DNA from: a virus
IMG/VR virus record: IMGVR_UViG_3300030117_008021
Coordinates: 35,055-69,109 of that record
DNA: 34,055 bases
Reading direction: 5' to 3' (one strand)
Of this stretch, positions 7,654-14,029 are shown in pieces. The notes under the pieces were generated by a model, which was not told where the DNA came from, made no database searches, and worked only from the letters and a program-made list of their open reading frames with translations. The stretch's first letter is position 1. Every line of letters starts with the position of its first letter. The position numbers were made by a program, and so were the translations under genes.

Positions 7654-8166
7654 TTATCTATCAGAATGTTTTGTAGATGTTCTAACTGGAGGGGCTAAAG
7701 ATTGGTCAAAGTTTCTAGAGTTTTGTACTAATTCTGAAGAACTTGCAAGTTTTTTATCTCCACCAACTCCCCACAATAAATCAATATTTAATTCTTTACA
7801 AACGTCGACTTCTGGGGTATTAGTTCTCCCACGATCACCACCATTAGCAAAAAAATCAGGCTTTAATCTACGAATAGCTTCGCAAACTGTCCCATCAGTA
7901 TCATCAACAGAATCAACCAAAACAACGCCTTTAATTGCATTTAAAATTTCCGCTCTTTGTTCAAATGTCATAAAAACAAAACCTTTTTTACGATAAAGCC
8001 AATCATCGGAATTAGCAACAACTATAACATCTCCAAAATTTGCTGCGTCTCTAATCATTCGAATGTGGCCAGCGTGAACGGGATCAAATCCTCCTGAGAC
8101 CATTACAGTTGGTTTTTCTTCAGGGACGTATGAGTTGTTGTCAAACATTTTTTCATGAACTGTCAT
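7654..8166 (-). CDS. Cytidylyltransferase-like nucleotidyltransferase (RfaE/TagD type)
   Basis: 170 residues. The nucleotide-binding signature GGFDPVHAGHI holds H31-x2-H34, the HxGH motif of the family. The C-terminal SSSEL (142-146) matches the SSTxL signature. The closest family feel is the C-terminal domain of HldE/RfaE (ADP-heptose synthesis) or glycerol-3-phosphate cytidylyltransferase. It would join a nucleotide to a sugar- or polyol-phosphate, making an activated donor for glycosyltransferases such as those at 1-1965. The start ATG 8166 follows AAGGAAAATAAA. The exact substrate cannot be read from sequence. Confidence 0.85.
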   Translation of the reverse strand: MTVHEKMFDNNSYVPEEKPTVMVSGGFDPVHAGHIRMIRDAANFGDVIVVANSDDWLYRKKGFVFMTFEQRAEILNAIKGVVLVDSVDDTDGTVCEAIRRLKPDFFANGGDRGRTNTPEVDVCKELNIDLLWGVGGDKKLASSSELVQNSRNFDQSLAPPVRTSTKHSDR

Positions 8167-8167
8167 T

Positions 8168-8359
8168 TTATTTTCCTTTCTTTTGTTCCGGGAAGTATTT
8201 TTTTACTTTAAATTGTGTTCCGCCTGGCCCACATCGCCTAACTCTTACTTCCAAAAATCCTGTATCATCATTATCTAACAATACACTTCTTAACTCATTT
8301 GCATCTTGATACGTATCAAAAATTCTAACTTTTTCCCACTTCTTTGGTGTTTTTTCCAT
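8168..8359 (-). CDS. Hypothetical protein, 63 residues
   Basis: Small basic protein starting MEKTPKKWEKVRIFDTYQDA. The pattern (beta strand, helix 'YQDANELRSVLL', strands FLEVRVRRCG and FKVKKYF) suggests a compact alpha/beta fold. No catalytic motif or membrane segment. It abuts both neighbours with gaps of one base, typical of a packed phage operon. Confidence 0.6.
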   Translation of the reverse strand: MEKTPKKWEKVRIFDTYQDANELRSVLLDNDDTGFLEVRVRRCGPGGTQFKVKKYFPEQKKGK

Positions 8360-8360
8360 T

Positions 8361-8690
8361 TTAATTTCCTCCCGGTGCTGGTACTACCCATGGTGATGTA
8401 GATAAATCTTGTTTCTGCTCGCAATCACAACCAAAAACGGATACTGAATCCATGCGGTTGCCGTTAGAACTACAAGATGTTTCACATTGTTTAATAACTT
8501 CTTCATCTACTTGACAAGAGTTTACAAATACAATTGTAACGACTGTAAGGCAAATGTAAAGTATACTTTTACCTATAAAAGATAAATCTAGCGATTCAAA
8601 AGGATCTGGTGGTCTTCTACTTGATTTGTCGTAATCTGATGTATCGCCCAGATTCTTCGTCGTAGATGAGTCGTTGTTTGGATATCTCAT
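8361..8690 (-). CDS. Membrane or lipoprotein-like protein, possible o-spanin
   Basis: 109 residues. A polar N-terminal 35 residues precede a hydrophobic segment, ILYICLTVVTIVFVNSC, that ends in a lipobox-like V-N-S-C. After it come five more cysteines (QCETSCSSNGNR, FGCDCEQ) and a Pro/Gly end. The gene overlaps the upstream membrane/coiled-coil gene by 74 bases in a different frame, the arrangement of Rz/Rz1 spanin pairs. The start at 8690 lacks a good ribosome site, as expected for a coupled or embedded gene. A Cys-rich single-pass membrane protein of another kind is equally possible. Confidence 0.5.
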   Translation of the reverse strand: MRYPNNDSSTTKNLGDTSDYDKSSRRPPDPFESLDLSFIGKSILYICLTVVTIVFVNSCQVDEEVIKQCETSCSSNGNRMDSVSVFGCDCEQKQDLSTSPWVVPAPGGN

Positions 8691-8913
8691 CTATTACGTG
8701 CTCTCTAAATATGTTTGTGACTGGTTTCTCATTTAATTCCGCCTGTCTTTCGGATTGATACTCTTGTTGCATCTGATCCAACATACATTGTACCTTATGA
8801 TTTAATTCTTGTGTTCTATATTTTTCGTTTTTTCTAAATTGCATAAATTTATAACCAAAATATGCAAAAGTAAGGCAATTAATGCCCAAGATTAATAATA
8901 AAAATTCTAACAT
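8617..8913 (-). CDS. N-terminal membrane anchor plus coiled coil, possible i-spanin
   Basis: 98 residues. One N-terminal membrane helix (LEFLLLILGINCLTFAYFGY) is followed by a charged, helical region with heptad pattern (residues 28-75). That is the layout of an i-spanin (Rz-like), which spans the periplasm and helps fuse membranes at lysis. The following gene overlaps its last 74 bases in another frame and carries a lipobox-like sequence. No endolysin is recognised beside it, so the assignment is tentative. Confidence 0.5.
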   Translation of the reverse strand: MLEFLLLILGINCLTFAYFGYKFMQFRKNEKYRTQELNHKVQCMLDQMQQEYQSERQAELNEKPVTNIFREHVIDEISKQRLIYDEESGRYIRLRQIK

Positions 8914-8923
8914 ATTGTCCTCC

Positions 8924-9949
8924 CTAAACAGCAGTATCTAATCCGGTATCTCCGGTGTCACCTCCTTCATCTGGAAAATAACGATACCCTACTTCTACTA
9001 AATCATTCCCGCCCGGTATGACCGTAAAGTAAATAGTATTATCTGTAGAAGAGTAATACCAATCATAATTTAAAGCGCCATTTATAAAAACTCTTATCGA
9101 TTCTTCAATAGGTTCATAAGTTAATTGAATGTATTCATGAGGCTCTAAACGAGAAGCTGCATCTATGACTCCAGCGCTCCAATCCTCAGAACAAATATCT
9201 ACAATTTGTCCCATAAAATGATTGGTAGCTTCCATATATCTATCACCTATGTTATAGGTACTTGGAGTTCTTTCACATACTGAGTCTTCTTGCTCTACAT
9301 TTACAATACTAGATAAATACGCTGATCCATTTCTTTGAGTTTGATACCAAGAAATAAACCCATCAACAGTTGGAAAATGATCGTCACTTTGTTCTTCTTC
9401 ATCGGACACAAAAACAATTAATAATGCTGCATCATGCCGCAACCATGTTTGAGCATAAGCATTATTCATCAAATACTCATACGCCGCATCAAAACCTTCC
9501 TCACGATGGCCTCGACCCATGTTACTATACATACCCTCAGCATCTACAATATCATCACCGGGAACTAATGGAAACTGAGCTTCAATAGATGCTTCTCCTG
9601 GATCATTAGACATCATGGCTAATCGCCATCCGCTTTCTGGAAGAGCTAACAACATTGCTTCTATTCCTGCTAACAACTCTTCATCGTAAGCGTTCATAGA
9701 ACCAGATGTATCGATAACCCAAAGAATGTCTACACCATCAACTGATTGAGGTTGAATAAACGAATCTACCCAAACAAGTCCTGGATCTGTTGGCACTTCT
9801 TCATAAATATAAACAGGAACTTCAATTTCTTCATAAACAACATGTATTCCCGAGCCTTCACCAACAAGATGATAATCCATATTAGTTGTGCAGCCAGTTA
9901 AAACGGCTGCTACAAATACTAGCAGTTGTTTAAATAATTTGAGTGCCAT
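8924..9949 (-). CDS. Von Willebrand factor A domain lipoprotein
   Basis: 341 residues. The signal peptide MALKLFKQLLVFVAAVLTGC has lipobox LTGC (Cys20). A vWA domain follows from about residue 74, with the metal-ion site motif D80-T-S-G-S84 and a later strand, LLIVFVSDEEEQSDD, that supplies the distal MIDAS acidic residue. The C-terminus has an acidic G-D-T-G-D-T-G tail. vWA domains bind protein partners through a divalent metal. A lipidated, surface-exposed one in a phage is unusual and suggests a role at the host envelope, such as adhesion or superinfection blocking. The ribosome site (TAGGG) directly touches the ATG, so translation may be weak. Confidence 0.8.
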   Translation of the reverse strand: MALKLFKQLLVFVAAVLTGCTTNMDYHLVGEGSGIHVVYEEIEVPVYIYEEVPTDPGLVWVDSFIQPQSVDGVDILWVIDTSGSMNAYDEELLAGIEAMLLALPESGWRLAMMSNDPGEASIEAQFPLVPGDDIVDAEGMYSNMGRGHREEGFDAAYEYLMNNAYAQTWLRHDAALLIVFVSDEEEQSDDHFPTVDGFISWYQTQRNGSAYLSSIVNVEQEDSVCERTPSTYNIGDRYMEATNHFMGQIVDICSEDWSAGVIDAASRLEPHEYIQLTYEPIEESIRVFINGALNYDWYYSSTDNTIYFTVIPGGNDLVEVGYRYFPDEGGDTGDTGLDTAV

Positions 9950-9953
9950 CCCT

Positions 9954-9964
9954 ATTAGTACGTA
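9954..9964 (-). repeat. 11-base repeat TACGTACTAAT, copy 1
   Basis: The minus strand reads TACGTACTAAT, then AGGG and the vWA start codon. An identical 11-mer stands upstream of the papain-like gene at 10494-10504. Both copies follow an AAGACG sequence at different distances. It may be a promoter or regulator site. Confidence 0.45.
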
Positions 9965-10004
9965 GGGGACGACTTACTAAAAACGTCTTCTTTGTTAAAT
10001 TTTA

Positions 10005-10466
10005 TTATTTAAGAGAAATAATATCGTACAAAGTTGCGGGAGAAATTTTAGCTCTTTCAAAAATTCTAGCCTTTTTCCAGTCGATCACCCGGCTTACTCT
10101 CAAAGCATGCGCAATCCATTCACTACAATACCATCTTCCTTTATGTTTAATTTTAAATGGAACAATATGAGAAAGTATCATACCCCACCAATCATATCGG
10201 CATCCTTGTGTGCGTTCAAAAAATTCTTTTATTGTCGCTACTTGATCTTCTGTAACTTTAAGAGTAACAAAGTCCCAATTTTGTGGTTCCCAGTTTTCTC
10301 TTTTTATAGCAGACAACTTTGATAATGAAAAAGGCCCAATACGAATCCAAGTAACGCCGTCAGGTAAAATTAGCTCAGCATGAGAGTAAGGACTTTTCGT
10401 CCACCATCTAACGATTTTATTAAATAAATCGCCCCTGCCTTTATAAAATGCTACTTTTATTTCCAT
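10005..10466 (-). CDS. NlpC/P60- or YiiX-like cysteine hydrolase
   Basis: 153 residues. The early histidine motif S-P-Y-S-H29-A-E-L and late nucleophile motif W-Y-C114-S-E-W occur in the His-then-Cys order of circularly permuted papain-like (YiiX/LRAT-type) NlpC/P60 enzymes. These act as peptidases, amidases or acyltransferases on peptidoglycan or lipids. No signal peptide is visible, so export would need another route, and an intracellular or virion role is possible. The ATG at 10466 lacks a ribosome site of its own. A 9-codon mini-ORF that starts ATGGAGGCG ends in TAA overlapping this ATG, so coupled translation is possible. Confidence 0.72.
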   Translation of the reverse strand: MEIKVAFYKGRGDLFNKIVRWWTKSPYSHAELILPDGVTWIRIGPFSLSKLSAIKRENWEPQNWDFVTLKVTEDQVATIKEFFERTQGCRYDWWGMILSHIVPFKIKHKGRWYCSEWIAHALRVSRVIDWKKARIFERAKISPATLYDIISLK

Positions 10467-10493
10467 TAATTTTGATTCGTAATAAACGCCTCC

Positions 10494-10504
10494 ATTAGTA
10501 CGTA
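10494..10504 (-). repeat. 11-base repeat TACGTACTAAT, copy 2
   Basis: Same 11-mer as at 9954-9964, here 28 bases upstream of the papain-like gene and below the hsp20 terminator. Because the terminator should isolate this gene from hsp20, the repeat probably belongs to a new promoter or regulator site. The spacing to the gene differs between the copies (about 5 versus 28 bases). Confidence 0.45.
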
Positions 10505-10546
10505 TTGAGATCGTCTTTAAATGATACCAAAAATTTTAAGTTTTTT

Positions 10547-10578
10547 ATAAAAAAAAATGGGGGGCGAAAAGCCCCCCG
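10547..10578 (-). terminator. Strong rho-independent terminator after hsp20
   Basis: The minus strand carries GGGGGGC-TTTTC-GCCCCCC (stem arms 10571-10577 and 10559-10565) followed directly by ATTTTTTTTT. A seven-pair all-GC stem with a long U tract is a textbook intrinsic terminator. It lies 7 bases past the hsp20 stop. Confidence 0.95.
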
Positions 10579-10584
10579 AGAAAG

Positions 10585-11070
10585 TCACGAAATTTCTATC
10601 TTTCGCACCGTTCTTTCTTCTTCTGTTGGTACGACTTTTGGGATGGTCAAAGTAAGAATTCCGTTGTCATAATTGCCTTTAATTTGTGACTCATCCAAAT
10701 TGTCTCCAAGACGGAAGGAGCGTTGAAATGCGGATCGTTTGATTTCACGCTTAACATACTGTCCGTCTTTTATGTCTTCGTGTTGATTGCTGGTGCCTTG
10801 AATAGTTAGCACACCTTCTGCAACTTCAACCGATACGTCTTCTCGTCGCATACCGGGAATAGCTGCCTCAATTAACACGCTTTGGTCATTATTAATGACA
10901 TTCACCTTTGGGTAAGAGCCTTTATGAAAAAAGTCTTCTCCCAAATCTCTCGATACAGTTGGAAACATACTTCCAAGCATATCATCAAAAAGTCGATCGA
11001 ACGGAGTCAAAAACTCGTTCTTCGAAAATGCCCTAGGGGCAAGGTTATTTCGCCTTACTATTGTAGTCAT
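10585..11070 (-). CDS. Small heat shock protein, Hsp20 family
   Basis: 161 residues, normal for bacterial IbpA-type proteins. The alpha-crystallin domain runs from about residue 50 to 150, with the conserved A-x-x-x-G-x-L hallmark visible near the end as NYDNGILTLTIPK, and with VLIEAAIPGMRREDVSVEV at its start. It holds unfolding proteins as a large oligomer, without ATP. ATG 11070 follows AAGGAGAAATATT. It has its own promoter (11133-11162) and a strong terminator, so it is a single-gene transcript. Confidence 0.93.
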   Translation of the reverse strand: MTTIVRRNNLAPRAFSKNEFLTPFDRLFDDMLGSMFPTVSRDLGEDFFHKGSYPKVNVINNDQSVLIEAAIPGMRREDVSVEVAEGVLTIQGTSNQHEDIKDGQYVKREIKRSAFQRSFRLGDNLDESQIKGNYDNGILTLTIPKVVPTEEERTVRKIEIS

Positions 11071-11132
11071 AATATTTCTCCTTATCTGTTTAGTATAAGC
11101 TTGTTAGCAGTCGTATTGATCTACTAACGTCT

Positions 11133-11162
11133 ATAATATAACCACTTATTATAAGTAGTCAA
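11133..11162 (-). promoter_or_regulatory. Sigma70-type promoter for hsp20
   Basis: TTGACT (11157-11162), a 16-base spacer and TATATT (11135-11140), or TATTAT (11133-11138) with 18. The spacer is a perfect small dyad, ACTTAT-A-ATAAGT, a possible operator. The AAGTGGTTATATT stretch matches the consensus of the promoters at 2760 and 7622. The leader is about 57 bases long. Confidence 0.75.
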
Positions 11163-11410
11163 GCTTTTTTTGGTTTTTTTACACTTACAACGGAAGAAAC
11201 CAGCTCCACAAGAACATCAGGCATCTCTTCTTGTGTGCCGGTTTCAAACCACATAATAGTAAGTCTATCGTGAATAACTCTTTCATTCATATGAAATGTA
11301 GAGTCTACTGCAACAACTAGCCCAGTCATTTGTTCATCGTATCCTATTGTAATAAATTCTTTTTCTCTTACAATATCACCGACACGAAACTGGTATCCGT
11401 CGTCATTCAC
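11159..11410 (-). CDS. Hypothetical SH3-like protein, 83 residues
   Basis: Starts MNDDGYQFRVGDIVREKEFI. The 'F-x-V-G-D-I-V' opening followed by short strands (TGLVVAVDS, RLTIMWFETG, VLVELVSSVV) resembles the small SH3-barrel proteins common in marine phages. Proteins at 20941-21219 and 33578-33832 have the same style. Its last bases overlap the hsp20 -35 box. The function is unknown. Confidence 0.6.
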   Translation of the reverse strand: MNDDGYQFRVGDIVREKEFITIGYDEQMTGLVVAVDSTFHMNERVIHDRLTIMWFETGTQEEMPDVLVELVSSVVSVKKPKKA

Positions 11411-11424
11411 ATAGTAATTATAAT

Positions 11425-12201
11425 TTACAAATCGTATCTATCTAAATAAACCATATCTTTACCAAGTATTTGTTTAAAAAAGTTAAATGATATTTGTTTA
11501 CTTTCAAAATCGTATTTTTTTTGATAAAAATCTATTGTTTTAGAGTCGGACTCTGGTTTATTTTTAGATTTTTCAACATATTTTTTTAATGATTGTTTTT
11601 TATTAATATCAATTTTATTAAAAAATTTAGTATAACTAAGTTTATCGATGTTTGATTTTAAACCATAAAATTCTGTTAATTCATTAATTTTATCATTAGT
11701 GTTTATTAAAAGATCCTCATAATAAATTACTTTCTTTTCGCCTTTATGTTGATTGAAGAAATCAAAATATGATTTATATGCTGATGTAAGGTCTTTTAAA
11801 AATAAATCTGTATATTCATAAAACGATAATGATTGTGTTGGCATTCTAGGAAGATGTGTTCCATCTTCTAAAATATCATAAACCATTTTACCAGCTTGAA
11901 AAAGACTATCATCATTAAAAAACGCTGATTCTCTAAAAAAAATAATTTTTTTATTTTTATGAATATTTTGCGTATACATTACATTAAAACTATTTTTTGA
12001 AATAGCTCGCAAACATAACTCTAGCGGGTTTCTTATCAGAAAGCACACATTTTCGTTGTTATTGCTAACAGATATCAAATCTTGTATGTGATGTATTCTT
12101 TTAGGTAGTAAAATATCTTCTGTTTCAGTAATATTTTCAATACAATATCTAGCTAAATTGCTACCAGAACTTGGATAAGATACCAGCCAATTTTTGAACA
12201 T
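11425..12201 (-). CDS. Sulfotransferase-like protein
   Basis: 258 residues. The N-terminal SYPSSGSNLARYC (8-20) matches the PAPS 5'-phosphosulfate loop (TYPKSGT-like), and FLIRNPLELCLRAIS (54-68) matches the 3'-phosphate-binding motif (RNPxDxxxS-like). A catalytic base cannot be placed with certainty. Sulfotransferases move sulfate from PAPS to a hydroxyl or amine, usually of a sugar or lipid. In a phage it may decorate a host surface glycan or a glycan made by the glycosyltransferases elsewhere in this window. The gene is strongly AT-rich, with a Lys/Asn-heavy product, more so than its neighbours, which may reflect recent gain. Confidence 0.72.
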   Translation of the reverse strand: MFKNWLVSYPSSGSNLARYCIENITETEDILLPKRIHHIQDLISVSNNNENVCFLIRNPLELCLRAISKNSFNVMYTQNIHKNKKIIFFRESAFFNDDSLFQAGKMVYDILEDGTHLPRMPTQSLSFYEYTDLFLKDLTSAYKSYFDFFNQHKGEKKVIYYEDLLINTNDKINELTEFYGLKSNIDKLSYTKFFNKIDINKKQSLKKYVEKSKNKPESDSKTIDFYQKKYDFESKQISFNFFKQILGKDMVYLDRYDL

Positions 12202-12674
12202 TATTCAGTATCATCAATATCTACAATTTCAACATCAAATTTAAGACTATGTTCACACAAAGGATGATTATGGTCTAACATTACATTTTCATTATCGAAC
12301 GCCAACACTATAGCGCTTATTGTGTTGCCAGAATCTTGATTTTTACCACTAACTGGCATGCCACAAACAAGGTTTATATCGTCTGGAAATAAATTTCTAG
12401 GAACTGCAAAAATAGCATTTGGGTTACGATGACCATGTGCGTCTTCTACTGAAAGTTCAATAGACTTTTTTTCACCCGTGGTCATTCCAACTAAAGCGTT
12501 TTCTAATGATGATAATAACATTCCGTTACCAAGAGCTACTTTGAAGGGCTCTGGCTTGCCTTCAGACTCTCCATATACACCTTTGCTATTCCACGTGTTA
12601 ACAAAAATTGAACCATCAGAAGATGTGCCTTTAAAATGTAATGTGATTTTTGAATTTTTCGTTACTTTGTTCAT
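12201..12674 (-). CDS. SlyD-like FKBP-type peptidyl-prolyl isomerase
   Basis: 157 residues. It has the SlyD architecture: an FKBP half (ITLHFKGTSSDGSIF, then ALVGMTTGEKKSIEL), an inserted 'flap' domain (about 80-125), and the diagnostic return strand with DHNHPLCEHSLKFDVEI (135-151). SlyD proteins isomerise prolyl bonds and act as chaperones. The metal-binding His-rich tail of bacterial SlyD is missing. It overlaps the sulfotransferase start and the preceding gene's stop, so it is part of one operon. With Hsp20 nearby it may help fold virion proteins. Confidence 0.88.
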   Translation of the reverse strand: MNKVTKNSKITLHFKGTSSDGSIFVNTWNSKGVYGESEGKPEPFKVALGNGMLLSSLENALVGMTTGEKKSIELSVEDAHGHRNPNAIFAVPRNLFPDDINLVCGMPVSGKNQDSGNTISAIVLAFDNENVMLDHNHPLCEHSLKFDVEIVDIDDTE

Positions 12675-12874
12675 TTTTTACTCTTTTTTTTGTTGCGACT
12701 ATTAACTGCTTTTTCTATTTCTTCTGTTGGAAGGTCCATGCCTTCTTTTAACTCCCACAGAGCTTTTTCAATTTCATCTGTAACATCATCATCTAAGTCG
12801 CCATCAATAATGTGTACTTTTTCTACTTGTTTGTATTGTATCTTATTTCGTATATTTTGTATAAATTTATTCAT
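12671..12874 (-). CDS. Hypothetical acidic/basic protein, 67 residues
   Basis: Start ATG 12874 (MNKFIQNIRNKIQYKQVEKV), overlapping the stop of the small membrane gene. It has a basic N-terminus, an acidic middle (DGDLDDDVTDEIEKALWELK) and a Lys-rich end (NKKKSKK). It looks helical and soluble. Unrecognised. It is probably translated by coupling to its upstream neighbour. Confidence 0.55.
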   Translation of the reverse strand: MNKFIQNIRNKIQYKQVEKVHIIDGDLDDDVTDEIEKALWELKEGMDLPTEEIEKAVNSRNKKKSKK

Positions 12875-13034
12875 TTTTATTAGCCTTAACATAATTTCCA
12901 AAGCAATAACCAGATGCCAAAACGCAAACACCTGCGAGGATCCAATTTTGATCAGATAGTAACGCGATAGCAAATACGCCGTTTATTGCGGAGCACCCTA
13001 GGCTAGTATATTTTGAACTTAAAAATTCTCTCAT
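12867..13034 (-). CDS. Small membrane protein, 55 residues
   Basis: Read directly from the minus strand: ATG 13034 (MREFLSSKYTSLGCSAINGV) to TAA at 12867-12869. Two hydrophobic stretches, AINGVFAIALL and WILAGVCVLASGYCFG, suggest a hairpin of two membrane helices, with a charged end (KANKNE). The start overlaps the stop of the beta-barrel-like gene, and its stop overlaps the next start by 8 bases, which supports it being real. A holin-like role is possible but unproven. Confidence 0.6.
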   Translation of the reverse strand: MREFLSSKYTSLGCSAINGVFAIALLSDQNWILAGVCVLASGYCFGNYVKANKNE

Positions 13035-13552
13035 TACCAATTTACTCCTGTTGTTGCCGCGATTCTATAATATCCATTAATGTCTGGAATATATACCAAA
13101 TGAATTGGAACACTAAAGTGTCCTGCGGCCTGTGTCCAGCCAATAGCTGAGACAAGATGAATATAATTATTATCATCTGCTGGGTCATAGATAGTTACGT
13201 TTGCTCCTACAGCCAACTGAAGAGCATTATTAATTTCAAACCCAACTAGTGCATTACCTGAAGGAACAATAACGCTTTGTTCTAAACCGCTAATAGTAAC
13301 ATTTTCAATAAAAAGCAAATCTAGCCAATCACCGCCAGACATTGTTTGCTGAGTTTCAAATCCAATTGCAAACATATGTGGACTTCTAAGTCTTTCACTT
13401 TCGTCACCCCCATTCACATAGTTGTATCCAAAACGCAAGCCTTTGCGGGTTGTCCAGTCTGCACTATCTCTAACTGAAACAGCGTGATCGTCTGCGACTG
13501 CTGTAGTTGTAAGCGTTAATCCAATAACGCATGCTAGTAATTTCTTAATCAT
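13034..13552 (-). CDS. Exported beta-barrel-like outer membrane protein
   Basis: 172 residues from ATG 13552. The signal peptide MIKKLLACVIGLTLTTTAVA is cut probably before DDHA. The mature part has alternating strand patterns with many aromatics and ends in VNW, the terminal aromatic that the BAM complex reads in outer membrane barrels. It is short, about the size of an eight-stranded barrel. A phage-coded outer membrane protein could alter receptors or block superinfection. It follows the tmRNA by 19 bases and may be read from the same promoter. A longer frame into the tmRNA 3' end (to 13627) is rejected. Confidence 0.68.
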   Translation of the reverse strand: MIKKLLACVIGLTLTTTAVADDHAVSVRDSADWTTRKGLRFGYNYVNGGDESERLRSPHMFAIGFETQQTMSGGDWLDLLFIENVTISGLEQSVIVPSGNALVGFEINNALQLAVGANVTIYDPADDNNYIHLVSAIGWTQAAGHFSVPIHLVYIPDINGYYRIAATTGVNW

Positions 13553-13571
13553 TTTATTCTCCTTGATTAAA

Positions 13572-13908
13572 TGGTGGAAGCGGCGGGAGTCGAACCCGCG
13601 TCCACGATACCTCAAAAGGCAAGTCATTCACAAGCTTAGTCAATTTACTATCACCTATTGACAAAGATAGATGGCTATAAGATATCGCTTACCACCCTGT
13701 TGCGATAAATAGTTTGATTTTTATAACTTGTCTGTTATTTTGATTAGATTGGATAGAAGGCTCTAATCAGCCTCCTCGATTAAGCCGCTAAGCGTGCTGC
13801 TTCGAAATGTGTGTTGTTATTTGCAACTATTGTTTTGAACTATTAAGGTTGTATCTTACCTACTTGCACTCGACTTCATCCTTACCCTGTCGAAGCCATT
13901 TCGCTCCC
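13572..13908 (-). ncRNA. ssrA: tmRNA (one-piece, phage-encoded)
   Basis: 337 bases. The tRNA-like ends pair as GGGAGCG (5', 13908-13902) with CGCTTCC (3', followed by ACCA). The 5' part has ATGGCTTCGACAGGG, as in bacterial tmRNAs, and the 3' part has the T arm GCGGG-TTCGACT-CCCGC. The encoded tag runs from GCA at 13824 to TAA at 13780 and reads ANNNTHFEAARLAA, ending in LAA like most ClpXP-directed tags. TAGTT precedes the resume codon, much as in E. coli. tmRNA with SmpB frees stalled ribosomes and tags the partial protein. No SmpB gene is in the window, so host SmpB would be needed. Alanine charging should read the acceptor region. Confidence 0.96.
13780..13824 (-). other. tmRNA tag-peptide reading frame
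   Basis: Fifteen codons inside the tmRNA, GCA to TAA, give the tag ANNNTHFEAARLAA. The first codon is Ala and the last residues are L-A-A, the ClpX-recognised end. The middle (N-N-N-T-H-F-E) is unlike the acidic E. coli tag, so SspB binding may differ. Confidence 0.93.
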
Positions 13909-14029
13909 ATAAAAGCCAACCGAATGTGGTTCTTTTGCTCCCCACTCGCTAGTCTCCCAATTATTTTATATCTTTATGAGACATCCAGATATTAACTTAT
14001 TTTAGTTTTAAACGGTCGGTTTAAATTTT
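13909..14029 (-). other. tmRNA 5' region without a gene
   Basis: No coding frame is seen. Just before the tmRNA 5' end a hairpin can form (AACC/GGTT flanked by AAAAG/CTTTT, about 13911-13931), fitting an RNase P precursor leader. Further up is an AT-rich dyad, TTTAAAC-CGACC-GTTTAAA (stop side of the regulator gene). A clear promoter for the tmRNA is not visible; GATATAAAATAATT is only a weak candidate. Confidence 0.35.

Noticed and set aside
13553-13627. N-terminal extension of the beta-barrel-like protein
   Set aside because: It would lie within the 3' end of the tmRNA; the signal peptide begins at ATG 13552.
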